A DNA stretch of 64,000 bases from Sclerotinia nivalis. Its lineage: Eukaryota; Ascomycota; Leotiomycetes; Helotiales; Sclerotiniaceae. Position 1 is the stretch's first letter, and each line of letters opens with the position of its first letter. This document shows, piece after piece, positions 12,972 to 22,075 of this stretch. The notes beneath the pieces were generated by a model. It did not search any database. It was not told the origin of the DNA and saw nothing but the letters and a program-made list of their open reading frames with translations. The stretch is taken from assembly GCA_029531795.1 (NCBI GenBank), contig JAPEIS010000013.1, positions 1,922,001-1,986,000 on the forward strand, in the 5' to 3' direction. The position numbers were made by a program, and so were the translations under genes.

Positions 12972-12976
12972 TTATA

Positions 12977-13270
12977 GAGGTTTTTGCTTTTTGTTGAATA
13001 AATTTGGGATTTGATTGAATAGAAAGAATAATAAAAGATTTGTTAACTCGAAAAAGGTAAGATCTATTGATATATATATATCGAAATGTTTATTTGCAAT
13101 AGAAAAAATATCGATATAAAGTACAATCAAAAGTTTACGAAGTCGAATAGGGAAGACTCGAATTGCTTCGATATTCAAGTATTCATCTTACAATAGAACA
13201 ATAGAATTGAAAATCTATTAATCTTCGCTTGCTCTATTAATAACAATATTGATTATATTAACTAAAGACT
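12977..13270 (-). mobile_element. LINE remnant, 5' part, cut off by Gypsy A
   Basis: Past the ttata duplication at 12972-12976 the AT-rich sequence resumes, with an open stretch on - (12972-13178: NIEAIRVFPIRLRKLLIV...). By position it is the N-terminal side of the LINE gag whose main part ends at 7359. No domain can be named from this piece alone. The right end is uncertain; composition becomes normal near 13270. Confidence 0.45.
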
Positions 13271-13497
13271 AGAAGAAAAAAAGGATCGGAGGGACAAAAA
13301 GCAAAGTGGCGGAAACGCGTCCGTACAGTGCTTGCCGGGGCTGAAAAGTTTTGTTTTTAAATCCTATGGATAATAAGAACGATCGATTGATCAATGAAAC
13401 GTGATAATAAACGCGTTTTTCGAAAAATTCAATTCTTCGATAATGTTGTCTTTGGTCATACCTTATGCGGAGCTGTCAAAACTTCTGCTAGTCCTGA

Positions 13498-13689
13498 TGT
13501 CACGGGGCTGGCGAGCGTACCCCGATCGGGCGCGCCGGCCCCCCGAGTAAGCGAGAGGCTAGGCCCGGTCGGGCCTAGCTCTCGTACATTCTGTATTTAT
13601 ATCTGCTCTCTGTTTCTAGAATCGTAGCTTTTCGAGCTATGTTTTATTAATAAAGTTGTATTTGTTATTCTGCCTGCCGCCCCGTAATA
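13498..13689 (+). repeat. GC-rich solo LTR of a Gypsy A relative (192 bp)
   Basis: Begins TGTCACGGGG, ends CCCCGTAATA, and is flanked by cctga on both sides (13493-13497 and 13690-13694). No internal region is left, so the element was removed by LTR-LTR recombination. The 3' third, with the TTTTCGAGCTA stem and the Y-rich end, is shared with the LTRs of elements A and B. The 5' two thirds differ and are very GC-rich, without the C-to-T decay of its neighbours. This implies a young insertion or escape from RIP. Confidence 0.88.
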
Positions 13690-13694
13690 CCTGA

Positions 13695-14863
13695 GAAGAT
13701 TATTAGGGCTGTTTCGACAATCACAGTCCGTCGAATAATCCGTCCTTTTCTGTGAAATAATTCTTTTTTTGTAAAAATCGTTCAATTACAAAAGAACAGA
13801 GTTTGTGTAATATTTTACAATGCGACGGATTATTTTAAATAATATTTGAAATTTTAAATCTTAAAAAACAGAATCTATCAAAATCAATAGATTCTATTGA
13901 GAAATATAAATATCAAAATAAATACTCTTGTCTTTTTTCTATTAAAAACTATTCTTTTTATAAACTTTTACAAACTTAAAACTTTAAGATATAATAAATA
14001 TAGATTGAAGTATGTTATATATTCCGGGACAGTTTGCTTTCCGAGACAATATACTTTCGAGATAACTTGCTTTCCGGGACAACTTGCTTTCGGGACAACC
14101 TGCTTTCTGTGACGATCCTAGCATTAGTGTTCCAGGACGCCACCTTTTTTGTCTGTCTGCCATGGCAGGGCTTTCCTTTCGCTCAGGTTTTGGTTTCTTC
14201 TGTAGGGACATAAAAGGTTCATTCTTTGTACAGTAGTTTGTTTTTCTCTAGTATAGATAAATTGATTCTTTATTTTATGCTTTGAATTATACTATCGTTA
14301 CATTTTCCAGGACAACTCGCTTTCCCACTTACGATAGTAGGCAGTCGAGTCCTAGAGCACTGACTATCACTCGTGCAGCTAGAAAGTACAAAACTCCAAC
14401 CCCGGACCCTTGATCCACGTTAAGAAAGGGAGGGGAACCTTGAAAATGACGCAGACCAATAACAGCGATCATTTCCTAGTGTCCGGACTTTTATACTTTC
14501 GGGCAGCATGAGTACCGAATTCATTTGGAGAGCTCGGGTAAGTCTAATAGGGGGGTTATATGAGTAAGGGGTCGAATTGTTTCGATTAACTCATTGGATG
14601 ATATGATCTTTCAATGCCGGACATTTAAGTCAAAGTTCCTATTTTCGTTGCTCTGTTAAAAATACTCTAATTGACCCAAAAATCAAACATCCTGCAAATG
14701 CATACGGTACATGCATGCATGCACCAGGGAGCCCTTGGCAATCATCATCTAATATTATCCATTGTACATACCTCCAATATATATATTTCATATATCACTA
14801 ATTGCTGGAATTTCCTTTCTAGGCACCCCAAGCGGAAGGCCAAAAATATGAAAATTAGTTCTA
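13695..14863. other. Intergenic stretch without a recognised gene
   Basis: Mixed AT-rich and normal sequence. It holds an inverted pair of the 11-mer aataatccgtc (about 13733 and 13823), the minisatellite described separately, and normal-composition sequence from about 14330 that leads to the 3' side of the lipocalin-like gene. Open stretches here are short and show no recognisable domain. Confidence 0.5.
14028..14113 (+). repeat. 16/17-bp minisatellite (five units)
   Basis: Five consecutive units of the form GACAACTTGCTTTCCGG, with lengths 17, 16, 17, 16 and 17, start at 14028, 14045, 14061, 14078 and 14094. A sixth related unit stands alone at 14311-14326. Units differ mainly by C/T and G/A changes. 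It lies in an intergenic stretch. Confidence 0.8.
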
Positions 14864-15526
14864 TCAAAATCTCGTCAGAGAATCCACATTTTGTACGACA
14901 TGATATTCACAAGTCGGGCGTCCACTTTCGAGATCTTCCTGCAACAAAGGCCGCATATTACCCACGAGCTTGATTAACTCCACATCTCCCACGTCGCATA
15001 GTGCTTCTTTGATTGCTCCCACTGTTGTTTCATCCGGACCGGAATGTGCGCGACTCATTATCGCGACCTGCGCTGGAAGTCCGGCAGTAGCTCCTGGTAG
15101 TGGAGCTGAATACAGAACAACCCAATCTACTAGCTGCAGATCGGTACCCCAGGCCAGGAATGCAACGTGGTCTGATATATGGCTCAAATGTCCTGTACAT
15201 TGACAGAGCCAAGCATCGTCGAGACCAGCAATAGGCGAGTCAATTCCAAAGGCAGTGTAGATGCGCTCTGGCTGGTTGATTGGTGTGAGGGATACCAACT
15301 CTTGGTTTGTGCAGGGCCATACCCCGTTCATAACGGGTGCATATTGGATGACAAAGTTCTTCGTGCGTTCCCAGTAGTATTGCTGCGACGTATGGGTCAT
15401 GTGCCAGGATCCATAGAGCCAATTCTCCGGAGTAGCGGTCCACGACTTGTCTTGCGTGGCCACGGTGAATGATGGGGGTAGACGGACTTTGACCGTTGTT
15501 TTTGATTGGGGTCTGGCGCTTGTCAT
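14864..15526 (-). CDS. Small lipocalin/calycin-like protein of unknown function, cluster member
   Basis: A single-exon frame of 220 residues with normal codon use and no RIP damage, so probably a working gene. I do not recognise a named family with certainty. Near residues 36-48 it has NWLYGSWHM followed by THTS, a G-x-W pattern like the first strand of lipocalin/calycin folds. The body alternates short hydrophobic and polar runs, as in a small beta-barrel (for example FVIQYAPV, VAFLAWGTDLQLVDWVV). There is no signal peptide and no membrane helix, so it is probably cytosolic. It lies 1.2 kb downstream of the acetyltransferase on the same strand. By position it could correspond to the small unknown BOA12 of the botcinic acid cluster; that match is positional only. 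A ligand-binding or cyclase-like role would be a guess. Confidence 0.7.
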   Translation of the reverse strand: MTSARPQSKTTVKVRLPPSFTVATQDKSWTATPENWLYGSWHMTHTSQQYYWERTKNFVIQYAPVMNGVWPCTNQELVSLTPINQPERIYTAFGIDSPIAGLDDAWLCQCTGHLSHISDHVAFLAWGTDLQLVDWVVLYSAPLPGATAGLPAQVAIMSRAHSGPDETTVGAIKEALCDVGDVELIKLVGNMRPLLQEDLESGRPTCEYHVVQNVDSLTRF

Positions 15527-15890
15527 CTTATGTTGTTGATGTTTTGGTGTACCGGAAATAGAAGTATATTGAATCGAATGGAGAAGTCATACAGAGAAAT
15601 GTAGCCAGTTTTTAAAGTTTGAGCTGTTATCTATGTGAAATCCCGAGGTCGAACGCACCGCAACTTGTTTTTTTGCTCGGTGTTCTGCATTATCCTCATC
15701 GGCCACCGCGGCTACCCCCGTAATTGACAAGTTATTTTTACAAAATTTATTAGATGGACTGTAAACAGATGCGTTGAGAAATAGACGGTAATACCGGTAA
15801 CTCCTGGCGTTGGATAGTAGCAATTTTTGATTGGTCGTCAACGCGAGAAGTCGAAAAGAAAAAGTATCCCGATTCTGTTTTATCTGTGTA
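15527..15890. promoter_or_regulatory. Upstream region of the lipocalin-like gene
   Basis: This 364-bp stretch runs from the start of the lipocalin-like gene to the small repeat at 15891. It contains several CGG/CCG triplets, including CGGCCACCGCGG near 15700-15711, of the sort Zn2Cys6 regulators bind. A 123-residue open frame (15587-15958, -) crosses it but runs into the repeat and shows no domain, so I do not call it a gene. Confidence 0.35.
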
Positions 15891-16021
15891 AGATACCGTA
15901 CCAAAAAGGAGGCAGGTAACGTGACTCCAAAAGGGTCTATATAACCACTCCAACTCAACCTAGTTTAATAAAAAATGCGCAACTTCAATTCATCATTTTG
16001 TATCCGTTTCCGTCGTGTTTA
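15891..16021 (+). repeat. Small dispersed repeat 'C', copy 1 (131 bp, 7-bp TSD)
   Basis: Begins AGATACCGTACC and ends GTGTTTA. Flanked by ctgtgta at 15884-15890 and 16022-16028, so it moved as a unit. It has no obvious terminal inverted repeats, no coding capacity and no poly-A tail. Full or partial copies occur at 19877, 20022, 20071-20178 plus 26706-26730, and 46271-46403. Confidence 0.8.
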
Positions 16022-16028
16022 CTGTGTA

Positions 16029-16763
16029 TGATTAGTGGATTAATATAGATCGGCAGACGGAGATAATAAAAAACCTTTATACTGGTCTCAAATCATATTT
16101 TGACGTTATGAAAATATATGAAAGTAAAGTATAGTAGAACTTGTTAATACTGGATTGAATTATACCAGATACTTGGATATACTGGAAAAATTTCTTGACT
16201 TCATCGGTTTTTGTATAGTATTACTGTATTTTTCGTTTATATTAGATTACTGAAAGTTCTTTACTTAAATTCGATAAAAGTTTTAATAAAAATAAATCTT
16301 TGATTTTTTTGATATAGAGTTATTGTATAATTATTCAGGAAAATCGAAAATTCGGGGATAAAATATAAAATTCTATGTATATCTTTATATATTGGATACT
16401 CTTTTTTATCGGATCTAATTGATCAATTTTTTTGATTTGGCTCAAATAAGTTTTGCTGTATGTAAAAGTAGAGTATATGAAAGTATAACGTAGAGAACGA
16501 ATTCCTATCTTCCTGAGCGGCAAACCCCTTGTTAACGATCACACCGGAAAAGGAAAACATCTCGAAATAAAAAAAAATGTACTTCTTATTCCCATGGCCG
16601 TGAGCTATCTCGCTATTATTTGCAGCAAGATCCCATCCGGTCATGGGTTGTGTATAGCTGGAGGAAGAATCGAACACGCCGTCCATTGGATTCACCGTGG
16701 CTTTTGTCCTCAATGTCTGCAAGTCCTCCCAAGATCTGTCAATCAACCCTCGGCCTCCATTAC
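16029..16763. other. AT-rich spacer with a possible gene fragment
   Basis: From 16029 to about 16590 the sequence is AT-rich with no recognisable content. The 150 bases next to the acetyltransferase stop (16600-16746) have coding-like composition. On - they open a frame reading RSWEDLQTLRTKATVNPMDG, which then runs into AT-rich sequence. It may be the remnant of a lost gene or just the 3' untranslated region of the acetyltransferase. I cannot assign a family. Confidence 0.3.
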
Positions 16764-18170
16764 TTAGTTAAATACGGGGGTGATCCATTTGTTCCAAATT
16801 TCATCCTCCTTCAATCGCTTGACTGCGGACTTCTCAATCCAAACAATGAGATCCACATTTCCGTCCCGTTGCGCTGGCATTGGTACCACTCTGGGAATAC
16901 AATCCAAGAAAGGATTGGCCATCCTCAAAGCATCTCGGAAACCTAAGTTACTACCCCAGTCTTGCTCAAAACCCTCCATGTCTTTCAAGTTACTGATAAC
17001 CAAAATTGGATTGAGGGTTTTGGCATACGATACACGTTCCTCTGTGATATCACCCAAGCCATCCAAAAACCCAGTAATGTCTCTCATGTGCTTATCAGTG
17101 AACTCAGTTCGTGATTCTGAGATGGCAAGTGCGACTTCAAAGATAGACCGAGGATGAATATCGAGAGTGATGGGAAAACCCAGCGCGGCATTCCCCATGT
17201 ATTTCTTTGGAAGTGGTGGATCGAGAATCGTACGACCCTCATACGCAACAGATAGATTTCCCCGTAAAGGCTCTTGACTCGATATTCTAGCACGGTTGAC
17301 GCAGCACCAAATTAATGCAGCGAGTGTATCGTTTACTGTCAGCCAAGATGTTGCTGAACCCTCCCTGGAAATAGCATCTCTGAGTTCCCCCAATTTTGCG
17401 GTGGAAACACAGAAAAGGGCATTTTCCATCTCAGTAGTCGATTTGGGAGGAGAGTCAATAAGATGGTTCCTGGGATCTTCGAGCGTTGAATTAGCAACCT
17501 GGAGCTTGTATTTTCGAATATCCATTCGTTCAAGGTTGGGGGTTCCGTGCAAGAGCGGAGATCGGTCAAGATAGCTAGGCAGGACCTCAGAATCCTTTAA
17601 ATCATTGGAGGCCGCCCCTTCGTCTTCGGCGGGCGAAGAAGCCTTCACGTTCTTTGATAAAACAAACAGAATGTTATTCCAGGCAAGTACATCACACGCC
17701 GTGTGTAAGACACTCAAATTTAGGATCAATCCTCCATCAATGAAGTTTGCCTGCGCAGCTATGACCGGAAGTCTTTCCAGACCCATGTACCGCTTGACGG
17801 GACTAAGACAATCGTCAAAGAATACACTACTTGGAAACCGTGCTTTCCTTAAACTTTTGTAAAAATGTGGCCATGAATTTCCGCTACCAGTACGGAGGTC
17901 GTTGAATAATAATTGATTGCCTTCAAAATCGCCAGGTAAAGTTTCGATCTGAGACTTGCCAGGAGAGCCCGTGGAAACAACTGTTCCGCCAAGAAAAGGA
18001 ATTTTATTGATAGTCTGTTTCAAACCTAACTTCAAATGACTGTAAATATCCTCAATGTTGCTGCGGCGAGATATTGGCCAGCTAAAGTTGAAACTGATCA
18101 CATATGTGCGAGGCATTAAGTGATCGATTGGTGTCAACTCGGTGATTATGGCTTCGGTCGGGTAAGGCAT
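16764..18170 (-). CDS. BAHD-type acetyltransferase (trichothecene 3-O-acetyltransferase-like), candidate BOA11 orthologue
   Basis: An uninterrupted 468-residue frame, the usual size for this family. It should move an acyl group, commonly acetyl from acetyl-CoA, onto a hydroxyl of the cluster product in the cytosol. The catalytic HxxxD motif is HTACD at residues 156-160, followed by the usual hydrophobic and Trp context (VLAWNNILF). The second BAHD signature (DFGWG in plants) is degenerate, as in fungal members: QDWGSNLGF near residue 413. The N-terminus has LTPIDHLMPRTYV, typical of fungal trichothecene-acetyltransferase-like proteins. No signal peptide. It is transcribed divergently from the thioesterase gene across a 368-bp shared promoter, so the two are probably co-regulated. 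The proposed BOA11 identity follows from family and gene order. Codon use is normal, with no RIP. Confidence 0.88.
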   Translation of the reverse strand: MPYPTEAIITELTPIDHLMPRTYVISFNFSWPISRRSNIEDIYSHLKLGLKQTINKIPFLGGTVVSTGSPGKSQIETLPGDFEGNQLLFNDLRTGSGNSWPHFYKSLRKARFPSSVFFDDCLSPVKRYMGLERLPVIAAQANFIDGGLILNLSVLHTACDVLAWNNILFVLSKNVKASSPAEDEGAASNDLKDSEVLPSYLDRSPLLHGTPNLERMDIRKYKLQVANSTLEDPRNHLIDSPPKSTTEMENALFCVSTAKLGELRDAISREGSATSWLTVNDTLAALIWCCVNRARISSQEPLRGNLSVAYEGRTILDPPLPKKYMGNAALGFPITLDIHPRSIFEVALAISESRTEFTDKHMRDITGFLDGLGDITEERVSYAKTLNPILVISNLKDMEGFEQDWGSNLGFRDALRMANPFLDCIPRVVPMPAQRDGNVDLIVWIEKSAVKRLKEDEIWNKWITPVFN

Positions 18171-18538
18171 TGCGTGATTGAATAAAGTTCCCTAGAAATT
18201 TTTTGCTGAAAGATAGATAGTAATTTGTATGAAATTGAATCCTGAGACTCAAAGATTGTGTTTGCAATGTTGTGAATCTTTAATAGGGATATTTTCCACC
18301 GACATTGTGACGTAAAAAAGCTGGGAACCACTTACCAAGGTCGCCGGAATACCCACAACTTTGCTGGTTTTACGGCGACCGATTATTCATCTAGAGATCC
18401 ATTTTATGGATGATCCTCATCTCCGATCTTATTTCCGTTTTGGTATTTGACGTGGTTGTATATCCCAATGCAAACCATCCAAAGTTCTTGGTGTCTTTCT
18501 ACATTCAACTGTGCTGCATTCATAAGCCATTGAAAATC
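18171..18538. promoter_or_regulatory. Bidirectional promoter of acetyltransferase and thioesterase
   Basis: This 368-bp gap separates two divergent start codons. It contains an exact inverted repeat, GGTCGCCG at 18339-18346 and CGGCGACC at 18373-18380, which presents two outward/inward CGG triplets as Zn2Cys6 regulators favour. It also has a bZIP/CRE-like TGACGTAA at 18308-18315. The repeat is seen directly; its use as a regulator site is inference. A different CGG-N3-CCG lies upstream of the PKS at 53836-53844. Confidence 0.5.
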
Positions 18539-19531
18539 ATGGAGAACCCAGCCTTGATTCAGAAAGCGGCTCGACGATACAAATCTGCGATTCCATTATT
18601 CCTGTTTCATGATGGTGGTGGAACAATTTTACCCTATTACTTTCTCGAAAGCTTGAATCGTAATGTATGGGGAATATCATATCCACATCTTAATGATGGC
18701 GGCATTTTCGAAAATGGTATCAAAGGGATGGGCGAGTTATATGCTGGGCAAATCCGTGGGAAAGTCTCCAGAGGTAAAGTCCTGCTCGGTGGTTAGTTTC
18801 CCTTCTCTTATTTACAAGCCGTTACTGAGATTTGATACAGGTTGGTCCGCGGGTGGGTCTATAGCAATCCAAGTCGCAAAGTGTTTGGAGAATATTCCGG
18901 AAATCTGTGTCGCTGGCACAATATTGCTTGATACGCCATTTCCCGATTTCCCTGACTGGCGACCAAAAGATGCGCCACCAGTCCAGTTTCATATACCAGT
19001 AGCCCCAGATCAAACAGCAAAGAGCAGATTAGCGCAACAACAAGCCGTGAATGATATTATCCATGCACTCTCAGTCTGGGAGCTGCCAACTTGGGAGAAT
19101 GGAAGGTACAGTTTCCTTGTTCTTACTATTTTGAATAGCAGATGTGTATTAACCACATATTTACATTCAGACGACCGCCACCCGCAGTATTTATAAGGGC
19201 ACTAGAAGTAGTCCCAACAGAGAAGGTTGTAGAAGTCGATTGGTTTCGTGGAGAATATGCTTTAGGGTGGCGTAAATATCCGTACGAGTTCATAGTTGAA
19301 GAGCTTCGAGTTGATGGGGATCATTTTAGCATCTTCACTCCTTTATATGTGAGTAGTTGCTCCTAGAACCTCCATGCATGTATTGGCTGACGTGAATATT
19401 CGTAGCTACCGGAGTTAAGTGTGAAGTTGAGGGAAGCTTGTGAATTACTGGATTCCAAACAGGAGTCTAGCATATTACTGGATTCCAAACATAGTAGTAG
19501 TATATTGGTAACAGCGTTGAAATCACTTTAA
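18539..19531 (+). CDS. Stand-alone thioesterase (alpha/beta hydrolase), candidate BOA10 orthologue
   Basis: Four exons: 18539-18791, 18841-19105, 19171-19348 and 19406-19531. The introns have GT..AG ends and the exons sum to 822 nt, in frame, giving 273 residues. It would hydrolyse or edit acyl thioesters made by the PKS, which lacks its own release domain. The alpha/beta-hydrolase start IPLFLFHDGGGT supplies the oxyanion region. The nucleophile elbow is GWSAGG with Ser87, split by the first intron. The catalytic His is in DGDHFSIF (His224), and the end LPELSVKLREACELL is typical of PKS/NRPS-linked fungal thioesterases. A 30-bp in-frame tandem duplication near the 3' end repeats LLDSK. It pairs with the divergent acetyltransferase gene. 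The transposon island begins about 350 bp downstream. Confidence 0.88.
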
Positions 19532-20021
19532 GAGAATGGAAGGGTGGCGCAATTAGAATACCAGACAACCGTCTGGGTGTTGGAGGTGGCACATTTTAGG
19601 ATTTTATAAGGTTAAGTTCAGACCGTGTATACGGTGAGAAATATAAATATATAGATGTAAAAAATTATAATATTAGACTATAAAAATCAACTCCGTTCTA
19701 TTCTTATACTACAATTATAAATTCTATTTTTAATCTTATTAAATTAAACAAAAATTAACTAATTGATTATAGAATTATTTAAAAAATATTTCAATATATT
19801 ATGTTATATACCAGAGGCCGCGGGTCTACAGTGATTTTTGAAGTAATATAACCCACGGTAAAAGTCGATTTGTTTTAGATACCGTATCAAAAAGAAGGCA
19901 GGTAATATGATTTCAAAAGAGTTTATATAATTATTTATCATGAGATAGTACGATCACAGAGCACGTTGAAGGGATCGGGGAGAAGATAGTTATATTGAAG
20001 TGGTAGAGTTAAGTGTATATT
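19532..20021. other. Thioesterase 3' flank, transition to AT-rich DNA, repeat C copy 2
   Basis: Normal-composition sequence continues to about 19610 and then becomes AT-rich. A partial, RIP-altered copy of repeat C runs from 19877 to about 19939 (AGATACCGTATC...). No gene is seen. Confidence 0.6.
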
Positions 20022-20178
20022 AGATACCGTACCAAAAAGGAGGCAGGTAACGTGACTCCAAAATGGTCTAGTAAACACGACGGAAACGGATACAAAATGA
20101 TTAAGTTGAAGTTGCGCATTTTTTATTAAACTAGGTTGAGTTGGAGTGGTTATATAGACCCTTTTGGAGTCACGTTAC
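20022..20178. repeat. Repeat C copies 3 and 4, head to head, interrupted by a Gypsy element
   Basis: 20022-20070 is the first 49 bases of repeat C on +. It joins directly at GGTCTA to a full-length copy on - that starts at 20071. The - copy is cut at 20178 by the Gypsy element and finishes at 26706-26730, after the second gttac. Adding 108 and 25 bases gives 133, the full length. The head-to-head join makes an inverted repeat of about 45 bp per arm. Confidence 0.75.
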
Positions 20179-20553
20179 TGTTACGATCACGGATCTTATA
20201 GTAACCGATCGTGTGAATACACGTTATGATTTGATCGAATTAGTATGAGATTAAGGTGGTCGTAGGAACAAACGAGCACAGACCATATTAGATCATGTGA
20301 TGGAGCATTGGAGCTTCGAGGGCTCCTAGGGCTCCCAAGTACGAAGGTCTATATAAGCAGGATGGATTCCTTTATTTGTAGAGCTTCGTATTCAAGAACA
20401 ATCATTAATTTAAACATTATAGTTATTATACAATACAATCGTCATATCTTCATTCTCACCAAGTCCCTGTTTGATCTTTAGTAGAAATCATTACAGCCTT
20501 TCTATAAGTCCCTTGATCATTTCTTAATGATAAAGGATTGTAGCGGTGTAACA
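20179..20553 (+). repeat. 5' LTR of the 6.5-kb Gypsy (375 bp)
   Basis: Starts TGTTACGATC and ends GGTGTAACA. A TATA-like tctatataagc is near 20349 and is a likely promoter. It differs from the 3' LTR by scattered transitions and lacks that copy's 35-bp internal duplication. Confidence 0.92.
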
Positions 20554-20590
20554 CTTTGAGTATCTTTATTAGTTCAAATACCGATTTGGT

Positions 20591-21712
20591 ATGTTTCACT
20601 TCGCTATATCTTCGCAAGACCCCATCACCAATACCCCCCCGAACAATAACAACAACGACGGCGATATCGAGCTATTAGATACCGATCCTGTCCCAGTACA
20701 GATTACGGAAACTTTACGAGTAGCAGTATCTGACAAGTATTATAGCAATCGAAAGGAACTCGAAATCTTTTTACTTCAAAACGAAATATACTTCAAATTC
20801 AACGCTGCTAAATTTGTGACTCCCGATAGTTATAATCTGTATGCCTCTTCTTACCTTTGTGGAGAAGCAGTCAAATGGATTCAATTTTATCTCAAAGATT
20901 ACTTTATTAAGTCTAGAGATCATTGTATGATAATCACACAAACCATTTTCGAAAGCTTTGCAGGATTCAAGAAAGAAATCGGACGAGTATTTGGGGATAT
21001 CGACGAGGTTAAGATGGCCGAACGAAACCTATTCGCTTTGAAACAAACCGGGGCAGCGATCAATTATGCTACGGAATTCAGACGACATGTTAATCAAACT
21101 GGATGGGATTAGTAGGCTTTGTTAAGCCATTTCCATCGCGGCCTTAAAGATTATATAAAGTTGGAACTTGCAAGGGGCATCGAGTCTACGAATATCAACG
21201 AAATGATAGAACTTGTAATTAAGATCGATAATCGGCTTTACGAATATCAGCAAGATAAAAGGTTCCAAAACCATTCGGATCAGAATTACAAGCGAAATAA
21301 AGGAAGACGACAACAAGCTAGGAATGAAAGCTATAGAGATCCGATAAAGCTGAATACTACTATTCGAGGAAAGCTATCCAAGGAAGAAATGGATAAATGT
21401 AGAAATGAGAAGTTATACTTCGAATATAGACAACCAGGACATAGAACTGCAATTCATCGCCAAAAGAAACAAGGAAATTTCAATCGAAATAAGAAACCTT
21501 GGAAAGGCAAGAAGCAATTCAATGCGACATTTGTATTCCAATTATGCGCTCTAAGTTGTATAGACTTAGGTTTTAAAGAACAATTGGAAGATAATCAATT
21601 CGAAGAATCAGAAGATTCAAAAGAAGAATCAATTTTATGGATCAATCGAAAGCCAAGTTCAGGGGAACTTTGGATTATACAGTACATCAACGAATGGAAT
21701 CGTCGAATTTGA
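20591..21712 (+). pseudogene. Gag of the 6.5-kb Gypsy (capsid and zinc knuckle), stop-interrupted
   Basis: Two open stretches in the same frame (20591-21112 and 21119-21712), separated only by two consecutive TAG codons. The first has the capsid core: FLLQNEIYFKF, YLCGEAVKWIQFYL, FKKEIGRVFGD, AERNLFALKQTG, YATEFRRHV. The second continues it (LSHFHRGLKDYIKLELARG) and carries a damaged CCHC knuckle, in which KCRNEKLYFEYRQPGH has Tyr where Cys is expected twice (TGT to TAT). It would form the particle shell and bind RNA. The start at 20591 is 37 bases past the 5' LTR. Confidence 0.85.
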
Positions 21713-22075
21713 AGATTTGGAGAAATAAATGAAGGAACTTACAGCGATGATCTAAATGTGAAAGGTGCTATAAAAGGAGAAATTTATGAGGTAAGAATCA
21801 TCGATAAATATAGAATCTTATAATACGAAATTACGATCAACTTTTTTTTTGTCGAAAGAACCTCATATCATTATATGAAAATACCTGAACCAGAAGAAAT
21901 ATAGGAAGTCATTTATTTCCATTACGATATTAATCATCCTATATATAAGATACATTTAGTACGACAGATAAGGGATGAATATTTGGTGCAAACCCAAATC
22001 ATACAATTTCCATAAACAACAGGACATTTTCTCCGAGTTATACAAGGACTACCTCTAACCACCAAATGGAAAAAC

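Noticed and set aside
13394..13627. 77-residue ORF on +
   Set aside because: More than half of it is the GC-rich solo LTR; the open frame is accidental.
14471..14863. Missing 3' exon of the lipocalin-like gene
   Set aside because: The frame ends with a normal stop, and no splice signal with homologous continuation was seen.
15179..15472. 97-residue + and similar frames across the lipocalin-like gene
   Set aside because: Antisense shadows of a good coding region.
15587..15958. 123-residue ORF on - upstream of the lipocalin-like gene
   Set aside because: Its start lies in repeat C, it spans promoter sequence, and it has no domain or coding bias.
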